64,000 nucleotides of DNA from Isoetes taiwanensis (Eukaryota; Streptophyta; Lycopodiopsida; Isoetales; Isoetaceae). Location: contig JAJEKV010000071.1 in the NCBI GenBank assembly GCA_021234155.1, positions 4,336,483-4,400,482 on the forward strand. Reading direction: 5' to 3'. The translations under genes and the position numbers were made by a program. This document shows, one piece after another, positions 1 through 10,860 of this stretch (the stretch's first letter is position 1; each line of letters opens with the position of its first letter). Under the pieces are notes generated by a model, which had not been told where the DNA came from, ran no database searches, and saw nothing but the letters and a program-made list of their open reading frames with translations.

Positions 1-2
1 AT

Positions 3-365
3 GAAGTTGTTGATGGTGCCTACTTAGGAGAAGATGACCTCGAGACTACAATATTTGAGATGATGGTTGGTGTTAACCCATTCGAGATTGGATGGCCAAT
101 CAATAATTTGGCATTGTTCAATGGAGAATCATTGCTTTGGCCAGTTAATGCATCTGATGAAAAAGATACTAATGTGGAGGACAACCTGAATAAGTACAAG
201 CATCCTTACCATTTTATAAAGAGGAAGAAGGCCAAATTAGTAGTAAAAGAAGTCAAGAGCGACCCTTGTGCTATGGAGAATATTGCTAATATGGCGTCTA
301 TTGATTGCTGTCCAAATCATTGTTGCCAATATGTTTTGATCGAAAAAAATCTTAATTGCTTGAAC
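3..365 (+). CDS. Unidentified open frame entering from the left edge (partial exon or gene relic)
   Basis: The frame is open from base 3 (reading EVVDGAYLGEDDLE...) through the first Met at 60 to a stop near 366, about 120 residues, so the true start lies outside the window. The composition looks coding rather than random: acidic early part, a basic patch (KRKKAK near residue 75) and a Cys-rich end with DCCPNHCCQ. I do not recognise the family. The CCxxxCC motif faintly resembles a conserved N-terminal box seen in some plant domesticated-transposase-like proteins, but that is a guess. A second open stretch in another frame (356-553, 65 residues) follows at once. That could be a frameshift in a decayed gene or an unrelated frame. 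Confidence 0.25.
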
Positions 366-637
366 TAAGTATCATTGTTTATAATCATACAACTTTCACA
401 TATGATAGCTTGGCAGAAAGTGTTAAAGACGAAGATGGAATTACCTGGACTACCACAATCGTTAGGTTCGTCGATCCTAGGAATAGAATAGACTGTATGT
501 TGGAGCCTCTGGGCACATCTCCTTTTGCTTATGGTCATTTATTATGCCTATGAATTTGAAGTATGAAATACGAGTTCGCCTAAGGTTTTGATAGAATATC
601 GAGCCTCTATATGGCTTCGCCTAAGGTTTTAGAATAA

Positions 638-722
638 GAAATATGGGGGCTCGAACCTCTATCAAAATAACTCAATGTCCTAATAAGACTATTTTGACCA
701 ATCTAACCAGCGAGCTAACATG
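638..722 (-). repeat. tRNA-derived SINE-like module (Pol III A and B boxes)
   Basis: On the minus strand the sequence reads an A-box-like TAGCTCGCTGGTTAGA (about 702-718), then about 45 nt, then a perfect B box GGTTCGAGCCC (647-657). This order and spacing are those of an internal Pol III promoter. No cloverleaf with a clear anticodon arm is obvious, so a tRNA-derived SINE head or decayed tRNA relic is more likely than a working tRNA gene. Just beside it on the plus strand the string TTCGCCTAAGGTTTT occurs twice (about 576 and 615). Confidence 0.4.
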
Positions 723-1110
723 ATTATTTTTTATCTTAAATCTATGTTTGTTTTAGAGAAACCCATATTGTCTTAAGGATATGGTCTATGGTTTCAGAAA
801 TAATATCCATATCAATTTCCCAGGAACCCCCTATTATTGTGCTATATATTCACAATTCTAGAGCATTGTACTCATTAAAGCTTTGGCCTTTGAGATGTTC
901 TCAACTTAAATCCACCATCTTATTAATTTTGAACTTATACCCCGCAAAAAGCCCAGTAATGCTGGGCACTTTTTCTAATCATAGATAATCTACATCTATC
1001 ATATATAAAATGCCCTCCTTTTTAATAGAGAGATTTAGATCATTCATTTCTAAAATTCATCTACAAGCACATGTGATCCAAAACTTCACAAATATTATCA
1101 GCAATAAATA
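723..1110. other. Intergenic, nothing recognised
   Basis: AT-rich sequence between the SINE-like module and the VQ gene. As the VQ gene is on the minus strand, its 3' UTR and poly-A signal should lie in this stretch. No coding family or repeat is seen here. Confidence 0.5.
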
Positions 1111-1506
1111 TTATATTAGTTCCTCTAAAGTAGTTGGGTTGATCATGTCTGACAACAAAGCAATCAGATCTTCTGATAGGTCACCAATGTCAAGTTTTGA
1201 ATAATCTTTCTTTGATCTGCATGGAACAAAATTCTCATCTACCTCTTCTATATCGCCTGTAATATTAGAAACACAAGGCTGAGGACTAAGATGCATCTTC
1301 TTTTTGCTTTCCACATTTAACCCTGTTAATTGTTGCACTACAGTCTTGAAATTCTCCTTACTAGTTTGTACTTTCTGTGGATATATGTGCCTAACCAACC
1401 CTGGAATTCCAGGCTGTGGATTCTGCCATGGAATTCTAATTCTTCTCTTTTTTCTTATGGACAAGTGCAATTTAGGCTTCGGAGAACAATCTTGCTTACT
1501 TGTCAT
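1111..1506 (-). CDS. VQ-motif protein, complete single-exon ORF (131 aa)
   Basis: Small plant transcriptional co-regulator. The diagnostic VQ motif FKTVVQQLTG (FxxhVQxhTG) is at about residues 53-62. The N terminus is basic (KPKLHLSIRKKRRIRIPW), suitable for nuclear import, and is followed by a Pro/Gly-rich linker. The C-terminal half is acidic (GDIEEVDENFVP) and ends in a predicted helix. VQ proteins are typically short, usually intronless and nuclear; many bind WRKY group I/IIc DNA-binding domains and tune defence or development, and some bind MAP kinases or calmodulin. The intact ATG-to-stop frame without introns fits the family. Start choice: the first Met (MTSKQDCSPKPKL) is in frame and no upstream Met competes. 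The subfamily cannot be assigned. An antisense 110-aa frame is a shadow. Confidence 0.85.
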   Translation of the reverse strand: MTSKQDCSPKPKLHLSIRKKRRIRIPWQNPQPGIPGLVRHIYPQKVQTSKENFKTVVQQLTGLNVESKKKMHLSPQPCVSNITGDIEEVDENFVPCRSKKDYSKLDIGDLSEDLIALLSDMINPTTLEELI

Positions 1507-1573
1507 GTAAGCACAACATTAGAAGAAAGAAAAAACAATTTTTACATCATATCACATTCGCGACAAGTAGAAC

Positions 1574-1592
1574 ATATATATATATATATATA
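1574..1592. repeat. (TA)n microsatellite
   Basis: About nine uninterrupted TA units just upstream (5' side) of the VQ gene's start. The position would be compatible with its promoter or 5' UTR, but nothing shows a role. Confidence 0.85.
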
Positions 1593-1650
1593 CAAGTTTG
1601 TGTACTATCAATGGGTCTATGAACTATGGTCCATAAACATCTGGAACAAA

Positions 1651-1718
1651 ATCCAAACTTAAATAGATCAAAGTCTAAACTAAAGTCGAGTGTCAAGAAT
1701 TAGGTTAGAAGAAGTCAA
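1651..1718 (+). repeat. Dispersed repeat copy, matched again at about 33610-33671
   Basis: The phrase CTTAAATAGATCAAAGTCTA...GTGTCAAGAATTAGGTTAGAAGAAGTCAA recurs with a few substitutions at about 33610-33671, inside the 262-bp tandem duplication there. This shows a dispersed repeat of unknown class with copies at both ends of a 32-kb span. Confidence 0.5.
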
Positions 1719-4700
1719 ATAAAATTCAATCGAGTTGCACTATGACCTCATAACATGCACACCACAGTCAATGCTATCTCTATGCTATCTTTGATAGTTA
1801 TTTAAAGATGTAGCATACATAGTCATTCACTGACAGGTTGGTTAGCAATGGGGCACAACCACATACCAGATTACCCCTTAAGTTCAAGCAATAAAGATAT
1901 CAAAAAGAATTTTAGACTCCTTCATCTCTAGTCTCCGCTTTGATATTCTCACCCTAAAAATAACAATATAATGGTACAAAGCTAAAGGACTAACATAGCC
2001 AAAAAAGAACATATTATAAAGCCTTCTTGTTCATAAAAATCACTGGATACCCAATCTTGGACTCTATGGTCAAAGGCATAGCTCAATCATGGTCCAAAGG
2101 TGCCTTCTCTAATCACATTATAAGATATGTTTAGCTCAGCATATGTAAAAAAGCTTAGCAGAACCTGTGTATACACAAAGTTGGATGCAAATAATGACGT
2201 TGAACTGGTAACACTAGCTCACTATTGTTTATTAAAACTTCTCAGGAAAGAGTTGAGTTAAATTTGAAAGGTTCTCTCTCAAGCTTCTGTGTCGTTACCG
2301 TATCGCAACGAAATATAAAAGCATATAAATCTGAGAGTGTAGTTATTCGACGGGCAAGGATGTCCTCCATTTCCAGTGTTCGGGCTGTGGCTCAAATAAG
2401 TCGAATTCATTGTTTCCTTTAACAAGTAGCAATTGTTGAACAGTCTACAGCAAATGCATCTGCACACACTTGCAACCTACTCAAATTGTGAATGTTAACT
2501 CATTCAAGGATTGTTATCTCAATTGGAAGCCCAATTTCTTCAATTACTAAGTTTCCCAAACAAGTGTATAGCGTGTAGAATCATTTGACAACTTGGTGAA
2601 AAGGCAAGAACCTTTAACTTGAAGTTCTACATTGCTAACAACCTTGGGTGCGCCTTTCAACTGGACAGAATCAACAACGTTAATTCTTCATTTACACACG
2701 AGCTTTTATTTTATACATTCTAGCAACTGATCATTTGTGATCTTCATTAAAAAATCAAGCTAAATTTAAATTAAAATAGAATTGTACCATTTGTTGGCAT
2801 AACAAAATAATCTTAAATGATATTGTCAAAGTTATGCCAACCCTCATTCATACAACCATTGCAATTGCAATGCCAAGTTCTCCTTGTTTGCATATCCTAT
2901 AGTTGATTGTCATTAATAAAAGAATGCAATGCTAAGTTCTCCTTGTCGTGTGTGCATACCCTACAATTATTTGTCATTAATAAAAGTGTCCAAATTGCAT
3001 GTAATGGATATCGCCAAATGTAACCTTATACATATCCCCGCAATTACTACCCCTCAAGATGCCATGTTTGGGTTCGGGGCTCTTATGCATTCCTCTTGCA
3101 TGTCTACGACACATTTCAAAGCAAGCACATCTTCATCACATTGCTCATACCGATTAGATATTTACCATATGAGATTACATTTGAGCTTAAGTTTTTTTTG
3201 CCGCGATGTTTTTAACACTAATGCAACACCAAGTTCTCCTTCTTCCTTGATACCCCTAGATTAATTGTATTCCATGCCTCAATCCATTGGAACGGTGCCA
3301 TTCAAGAAGCATGAGTTGTCTAAGGTCAAGGAAGGCCTCTTACATACGTAAAGACTCTCGGTTGTTGCAGATAAAGCAAGGATTAGATGAGACTAAATCA
3401 AGACAATGAGCATGATGAAAAGAAAGAATTTGCTAGTGCACAAAATGGGCTAGAAACACAACATAATATACAAAATCGGTGCAACTTTGTGAAAGGCACT
3501 AATCTGCAGATTTTTAGGCAAGAAAATCAAAGGAGAAAAGCACACGTAAAAATTATTGTGGCCCGTGATTCACGAGAATAGCACAATGAGTCCGATATAG
3601 ATATCAAATGCTATTAAAACAGAGCTACATATGACCCGATTTCTACACTAACAAATCATAGCTTAATAACATAAAAATGAAAACAAACAGATAGATTACT
3701 ATGAACGGGACCACTGCCTATAAAGCAAAGCAGCCTTTACCCTATGGCTATATGATCGAGAAGGCCCTTACTTTACTAGGCCCCTTATAAAGATAAAAGC
3801 TAGAAATTTGTTATTGCTAATCACATCGCCAATATGTATGGCAAGTATAATGGCTACTATTATTGTCAACCCAGAACGCTAAATACAATTGCTAAATGGC
3901 TACTATTATTGCCAATCTATATGGCAAGTATAATTGCACAAGGTCATCAGTCGTTTCTCACTAGTAGTTTCTCACTGGTCAGATATAGGTTCGTACATGC
4001 ACATGCTGTACACTGCCCTTGGAATTGAATAGTGCATTACTGCAAATAAATTACAACTCCATATATAAGTTCAAAGCCCATATAGGAGACAGAGAAATTT
4101 ACCTGGCATCTGTTGGAGTGCACTGGTCCCGGAATGGAAAAATCGTGACAATAATAGCTAGCATCTATTTTGCCAAGGAAGAATTTTATCCGCTCGCAAT
4201 TCCAAAGATACCGAATGCTAGTTTGACTAAGCTAACTCGTTGACCAAGTTTCGAAGTAAAAAGCAAAATTATCATAACGTAAAAGCAAGTGCAAAGCTTA
4301 AGGATAAAGTCGCCAATTGATGTAGTACCAGTTTTGGCATGTTTCAAGCAACCCTCGACCAGCCTCTGCATCTCAAAATAAAGCTAAAAATTTTGTCCTT
4401 CGAAATGCAATAAAAAACCTGCCCTGGCTCAGTGATTAAGAGTGCCGCTAAAGCATTTTTATGTCATCTTTCTTCTTCTGGCATAAACCCAAATCCTTCC
4501 CAATGAACAAATTTATACTGAAAATAAACAGAAAAAGCAAGCAAGTGCAAGGGAAGCCATTTTTCTACGCGTCGAAATTAACCAGTGTCGTGTGGAAAAT
4601 ACTCTTTCCTTGCAATTGATTGCATCCCTCGAAGCCGACATAGAAGAAACCCACCACAACAACGTTAGGAAAAGCCAAAGCCACATCATAGAAACAACAT

Positions 4701-7294
4701 AGATAATTGCCATGCGATCTTAAGAATGGACTAACTAAAACACCAATTACAAAACTTAATGCTCAAAGAAAAATTGGCATAAATAGCAAGCATAACATTC
4801 CAAACGGAGTCCAAGGCTTCCTAGAGCAAATACACAAAGCTCAATCCTCGTAAAGAAATGACCCGAGCCATAATCTTTTGTCCCTGCTTTTGCAATGGCA
4901 AAGAACTTCAGCAGATACAATATGTGCTTTCAAATTTTAATCTTTGTATATCGATGTTGAAAGCTTGCAATCGGACTTGCCGAGTTGCATGATGCATAAT
5001 CTGCCTTGTTGACCTCCAATACATTGTGATAATCCTTCGAAAAATTAAATAATGCAAATCTCCCCCACAATCGTCACAAAATACTACAGAAATAATGCAA
5101 CATAGATTAAAACTAAAAAAAGATCAATATAGCCTAAAATTGACCCACAAATTAGAATATGATATATGTCAACGACATAAAAGCTGCACGTAGTTTTACC
5201 TTCACTGCTCGACTGTCCTCTAAATGAACCAATAGCTCTGCTCTATTACAATCCTGCCCTTGAAGGCCATGTTCCCAATGAACTTCGAACCTATAATAAG
5301 CACATGTCAAGCAACTTTTCTTTGCAAACATACTCAGTAATGTGTCAAGCAAGTTTACTTTTTGTAAAATTTATGGGTACACCCATTTCCTTCTTCATAA
5401 CACAATGTATGCATAGACATAAAACATATGCATGTAGGCTAGTTGTTGACCTCTATCAAGCCATATCCGGGGACATCTATTCTCGGACAAATGTTATAAT
5501 TGGTGGTGTCCGAAAATAGCATCAAGCATTTACAAATTAAGACTTATATTTGGCACCTAAGGTTGCAATTCAGAAGTTAATCAGCTTATCTCCATCTTTT
5601 GCCACATACAAAATGAATGTTCAATCATTTTTACTTATCACATAGTCATAAGATGCTTACAATGTTGATCATGTAGCAATGGATCGCTCTCCAAACTTTT
5701 ATACCGCAATGACATGTGGAACCTTCCTTAGGCAACAACACAAACATAATTAATGACATATAGAGAAATAGAAAGAAGGAAATTATGATTAATGGTGATG
5801 AACAAAGCACATCCCTGGCTTCATTTTCCGTAAGTAGATTCATCATTATCATAAGGAAACTTTAATTGCCTAAATAGCTACAAAGAAAAGACTGAATTGT
5901 ACTTCAAAACAAAATCCAAAAAAATTGATTGGCATGCAAAAGGGACACCCATTTAATATCACTAATTTCATGCAATAGATTCTTCATGGCTATAAGGATT
6001 GGTCCACAACTGAGCCTGAATGTCAGTTATGTTTGAAGCATGAAGAAAACAAACGCATTCTTCCATCTAACCTCAGTGGCCTCAAATGATCATTTGGTAG
6101 CGGCCACCGGTATTTAAAAAATCTGATTGTAATCATTTGGTAGATAACGTGGAACGGGATATAGAATAATTGTGATGATATTCAGACGTAAGATTTCATC
6201 AATGCCAAGAGCTTCAAACATCCATTCCTACTTCATGAAATATATCGAATGTAATAATGATGCATGGGACAAAATCGAAGAGTCCCGGGCTCTTGATAAA
6301 TATTTCCAAAACTCACCTTAAGCTTACATTTATGTTGGCCTACTCGATACCACTCATTTATAAAAGCGACCTGAAATTTACCATAACCAGGATCGATAAC
6401 TGCTACTTCTGGGGAAAATGTCTATCACCATAAGTATGAATGGAGTGCTCAACATGACCAGAGGGCACAACAAACTCGCAACACCTCAGCCCATTCTATC
6501 ACTTTTTCCCACTTGTTACTTTAAACCCGGAAGATATACTAACCCCATCTTAAACAAACACGCCTTGCCCATTTGTTTATATTTGCCACCAGCTTACGGT
6601 TGCCATTCAAATCTCGCATGTGCATGACATTTATCCACCTTTTCACCATTCATCAAAGCAAAATACAAAGCTTCCTAGCAGAGAACTTGGCTTGCATGCA
6701 TCTACCTCCATGCTGCCCATCTTCATAGTTCAAACAAGTATTTGGACTGCCGACCTTCAGTCAAGATATGCTCATGCAACCTCTTTAACAAACCTCAACA
6801 TCAATGGGCCGCACTAGTGTGATGATCGGGGCTGCAAAATTTTATTTATGAATTTTATAATCTAACTATGTTCATCAACTACACATTATGCAATATCAAA
6901 GGGGCTCAACTATAGTGCAACGTAACCTTGCCCATGAATGCAAATAAAAGGCACATAAACCCCGCAAGTCGCATTTGTCTTGGAATGTCAAAGATTTACA
7001 TGCAAAGGCATTTGAAGAATTTGCATCCGCGCATACCGTAACAAAACGAAAACACCGTAATGCTGGTAACACAATTGGTTGGGTCGCTTTACTTTTGTTC
7101 ACACCCACAAACTAGGATGAATGTCTTACATGAGAAAGAAAGCCAAAATGAACAAATCAATTCTAATGAACAACTAAATACCGTAACAATGGCGCAACAC
7201 CGCAGGTAAAAATTCCAACCCTAAATAAAAATGGAGTCATTTTAAAAGAGAAAAACAGCCCAATAAGTGGCAATCAGGTCATCATTCTTGACGC
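1719..7294. other. Gene-poor AT-rich stretch
   Basis: No recognisable coding family, tRNA or complete element on either strand. Only short, chance-like frames are present. Small local duplications occur, for example GGCTACTATTATTG with ATGGCAAGTATAAT twice within 3835-3935. GGCTCAGTGATTAAGAGTGCC near 4428 looks like an isolated Pol III A box, but no B box follows. The phytocyanin exon at 7369-7522 predicts a second exon in this direction; I could not find one. Confidence 0.5.
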
Positions 7295-7368
7295 TTAACC
7301 CGCTAGGATGCATAACGCAATGGCAGATCCAGCCGCCTTCTTTCTCAAAGATTTGAAGTCGGAAGCAC

Positions 7369-7522
7369 CTAATGTATCACCGACGAAATAAGAGCTCAAT
7401 GCCGTCCATGTGGTGTAGTTGACATGGAAAAAGGAAGGAAGACTCCAACCGCCAGGTCCACCAACGACGATTTCTTTGGCAGAGAAGCTCTGGATAATGG
7501 CAAAAAGGCTAAGAACTGCCAT
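7369..7522 (-). CDS. Phytocyanin (plastocyanin-like) first exon
   Basis: Phytocyanins are secreted or GPI-anchored plant blue-copper-type proteins of the apoplast. The frame gives a short signal peptide (MAVLSLFAIIQSFSA), then KEIVVGGPGGWSLP and NYTTWTALSSYFVGDTL. These match the family's opening strand (vGGxxGW), the NYttWa segment and FxvGDtL. The frame stops matching right after DTL, where TTAG|GTGCTT offers a donor. A phase-1 intron after GDTL is usual in this family, so 7369 is taken as the exon end. The copper ligands (His, Cys, His, Met/Gln) would lie in exon 2, at lower coordinates, and I could not find it. An in-frame upstream Met at 7642 would lengthen the protein by 40 residues but would bury the signal peptide. 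This is either a gene with a long intron or a lone exon relic. Confidence 0.55.
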
Positions 7523-7642
7523 GCAAAAACTCTTCTCTGGATGCCTGCCATAGCCAGAAAATTCTAAGCACCCGTAAAATGGACTTAAAAACATAGGCAG
7601 AACCATGGTTTTGGGCGAATGAATGCTACGCACGATATTCAC

Positions 7643-9324
7643 ATTTGAAACTCATATTGGCTTTACAGGTAATTTGTTGGGCCTAGTTCTAGGTAAAGTT
7701 CTTCAGCTCTATATATCACAATTCACATATTTCTTGGGAAACAAATTTTCTATCTGCATGTTTCATTTATTTCAATGCTTAGCCTTTGAGCATAGATTGG
7801 TAAACTGAGACGTTTATTTGCTATAATCAAGGTTTACTTGCGGTGCTCATTTTTAGTCTTGCCCTATGGAGTGTTTACCATGTTATTCTATTTGGGCAAA
7901 GATAATTATGACAACAAAGAACATCACGGATATGGAGAAGAATCCTAATGCGAGGGAGCAAAGAGGCTAATCAATAAAGAGATTTAAGAGCAACTCCATT
8001 GGAGCCATATGGTCTGCGCAACCTCAAATCTCTGTACTTTGTAGGCATGCATGCCTACAGATTGATGCTCTATAATACTCTGAATTATAGCACGTTGAAT
8101 GGAAAGAGAACTTTAGATGCATCAATCCAAGAAAAAGAGTTCTGGTTCATTTGGATGTAAATCCTAACTCAGCTATTCACATTGTGTTATTGCTTATACA
8201 GGAGACAACCAACCTCTTAGCAGAATATCTTAACTGGTTTCCATAGCATCTAGTATTTAGCACATTGCAAATTATAAGTGCATGAAATATGGAACATCTT
8301 CTAAATATGATGTAAGACACCCTATGAAACACAATCTAACCGATTGCTTCCTTATCTATTAAGGCAACTAGATTTCAGCCCGCTAGGTCATCCCTTCACC
8401 TTGCTAGCTTGTCCGGTTAGACAACCTCCTCCTTTTTAGCAAAATAGCTTAATTGGTTAACTCCGTGATTGGCGGCTTCATGGATCTAAGGGATGGCTTG
8501 CTTGTTGATTAAAGCAACTCAGCTCAAACGATCTAGCTCACCGCGCAACCTAGAAATTCCTACAACATCAAGAACTTCAAGATTTACATTTACAACACAA
8601 TTTCGTCTATTCCTAACCAAGAAGATAGAATAATAACTAACCTACTTAATATCCATAATTATATTAATAATCTGTTACATTTGGAAGGAACATGCCGAAA
8701 CCAAATAGAGACCAAGATGCACTAACCAAAGACAAAACAAATAAATGATGAATCCACAAAATTTTACACACCTCAAATCGCTTCCGCCACCAAGATTTTA
8801 TTTAATGAAAAAACCATCGCCCAAACATACCCGCACCAGGGCCTACATGGAAAAGCAATCAAGAGGATCGAAATGAGCATGTAGAAAATTGCGGGGTGTA
8901 TTTCATCTTTTTCAATGTTACAACCTTCCCACTATCAAAGCAGAATATGAAATGGCCATAATGAAACCTATTTTTTCTTCTTGGTCTTCATTTGTTGTGA
9001 TGGAGTCTTTGACATTTGAGTAAAAGCTATTGTACCCTATGAAAACCAAGAGTTGCATCATGAATAAGCTCCGAGAAAATAAAGGAAGTTAATACCAGAT
9101 TAAAAAATATGAATAAACCTGGAGCCATTCGTTGTTGATTGCATCCGAATTTTTTGTTCCAGTTTCAACAGTTTTGGTCCTCCGTGATCTTTTGCAAAAA
9201 AGAGACGATTTAGCATCGTTAAAGATGATGATAAAGAAAGGCATGTCTAGTAGATGCATTGATATTGCAAACTTCTTATAAATGCAGATAATAATTCGTA
9301 AATTAGATGAACAAACTATAACCT
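7643..9324. other. Intergenic, nothing recognised
   Basis: AT-rich with no supported gene. A weak A-box-like TAGCTTAATTGGTTAA near 8447 has no matching B box. Confidence 0.45.
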
Positions 9325-9531
9325 TGGATCAATGTTGAAGTTGTCCTCGAACCCACATGGCAAAGAGGCCAAGCAATCCTAAACCAAGGGTAACTAGAAA
9401 AAAGTGTCTCGCCCGCTAAAAAGTCCACTTCCCTCTGTGATTTCCACAAGTCCCATTGTAAAACACCGGCCCGGTGGATGTCATCACTGATCTCATAGTA
9501 TATGCTTGCCACTAAGGAGAGGCCACCTGGC
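9325..9531 (-). CDS. Orphan candidate exon (unidentified)
   Basis: On the minus strand a strong acceptor (pyrimidine-rich TTTTCTACAG) opens a fully readable frame: PGGLSLVASIYYEISDDIHR, then AGVLQWDLWKSQREVDFLAG, to a possible donor CCAAG|GTTATA. A 69-residue open frame starting MASIYYEIS lies within it. The composition looks protein-like and the splice context is good, but the family is not recognised. It could be the extracellular part of a larger plant protein. The neighbouring candidate exon at 9616-9722 has a good acceptor too, but the two do not join cleanly in frame, so linkage is unproven. Confidence 0.25.
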
Positions 9532-9615
9532 TGTAGAAAAATACATGAACTAATGCCTAAGTAACAAGATTGCGACTGATGGTATTAAATAGACCATACA
9601 ACTTTAGCAACCTGA

Positions 9616-9722
9616 AGGAACTTGCTGACTGTGAACGGATAGGAGAAAGTTCCCCGTGATCATGTCGGAAATTATCATGCCAGAGCTGCGAACAATCTGG
9701 TGTGGTGTGGACAATATCGACT
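9616..9722 (-). CDS. Orphan candidate exon (unidentified)
   Basis: The acceptor GATTTTTGTGCAG is followed by an open frame reading STPHQIVRSSGMIISDMITG and NFLLSVHSQQVPS, with a possible donor CTTCAG|GTTGCT. It probably belongs with the candidate exon at 9325-9531, and perhaps with a hydrophobic N-terminal frame near 9873-10127 (MACSRMAMSIYTMKNEGWKW...). No family is recognised. Splicing to the next exon would shift frame as drawn, so the model is incomplete or the gene is dead. Confidence 0.2.
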
Positions 9723-10239
9723 GCACAAAAATCTTAAGCAAGAAAAAATAAATAATGCAGATGAAAAGGGCCAAGTAAGCAGACTAGGGAGACGCCCTTC
9801 TTATCTGAGACAATAAAAAGTTTGTGTTGAATCGATGGCAAGAAAATGGTCCCCTCAGCGGATTCTCTGGTATCAAAAACTACCGATCTGGTAGAATCCA
9901 ACAATAGAGTCACATAGCTGCATGCAGACGGCGAAGATAAAAGGGCACAGATGACAAAAAGGAACAAACGGACTTCCCGACCATATCATCCGCTTCTGTG
10001 CTCGGCCGAGAAAGATAGCCAATGCATGGAAATAAAGAAGCGTAGGGGAAATACCACAGGGAAAAATCCACTTCCATCCTTCATTCTTCATTGTGTAGAT
10101 CGACATAGCCATTCTGGAGCACGCCAAAGCGGCAAGTTCTCGACTATAAATTTTAACCTATCCAACCAAAAAATGGAGCGTCCACGATCATACAGTACAA
10201 TCTTTTACAACTAGAATGGGGGGATATTGCGCCACTTCA

Positions 10240-10860
10240 TTAGCCCCCATTAAATTTCAATGACACCTCATTAAATGTGATCAATATGGGTGGCAATATT
10301 AGGACCATTGATGCAGCACATTCGACGGTTGTGATGAAAAGCCCCAAATATTTAGGATCGACGGTTTAGATGAAATGCCCCAATTTCAAGGGCCCAGATG
10401 AAAAGCCCCAAATAAGGGGGGGTGCTTGGGGTGTTACGACGTGTCACCGTCTGGACCGTCCATCTCAGAGATGGACGGCCGAGATCAATCTCTACCAAAA
10501 TTTTGGTACACCAATAAGAGGGATGCTTGGGGAGTTACGAGGTGGCACCGTCTGGACCGTCCATCTTTGAGATGGACGGCCGAGATCAATCTCTACCAAC
10601 ATTTTGTGGCATCAATCTCTACACCATTTGTGGCGCTGCCAACATTTGTGGCACCCAATATAATTGTATATATATAAGGATATATACAAGTATGGGTACT
10701 ATGAGGAAGTGTACAAAGCCGAATGTACATACGTTGGCAAGAATAGATTCCCCGAGTTTCTATAAGATTTTCAAGTTTACCAATATTCCATCAAGGCTAC
10801 CCCTATTTTAGAGAGATTCTATAAGATTCTTTAAGGTTTTCTAGGAATCTATTATAAAGG
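10240..10860 (+). repeat. Family A repeat, copy A1
   Basis: First of four same-strand copies. A variable run of phrases built on 'GACGG..AGATGAAAAGCCCCAAAT' (about 10320-10420) leads into two 101-bp tandem monomers. Each holds an inverted repeat: 10456-10478 (arm CCGTCCATCTC, 1-nt centre) and 10557-10579. Each is followed by CCGAGATCAATCTCTACCAA. The unit then runs through 'TTTGTGGC' phrases to an AT block ATAATTGTATATATATAAGG (10657-10677). The region 10490-10700 is almost identical to A2. The flank 10710-10840 (TTTCTATAAGATTTT...) is shared with A3 only. Confidence 0.7.

Noticed and set aside
1304-1662. Plus-strand frames of 68 and 110 residues
   Set aside because: They are antisense to the VQ gene and to the TA microsatellite, with no protein-like motif.
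4425-4460. GGCTCAGTGATTAAGAGTGCC as a tRNA or SINE head
   Set aside because: An A-box-like string alone; no B box follows.
6380-6480. Minus-strand reading FVVPSGHVEHSIHTYGDRHF considered as a phytocyanin second exon
   Set aside because: The Cys-x-x-x-GHC spacing needed for the copper site is absent and a stop follows.
8440-8500. tRNA-like A box TAGCTTAATTGGTTAA
   Set aside because: No B box (GGTTCGANNC) within range and no cloverleaf.
10370-10811. Three overlapping plus-strand frames with near-identical counterparts at 22672-23021
   Set aside because: The identity is that of family A repeat DNA, not of a conserved protein; frames are not maintained in A3 and A4.
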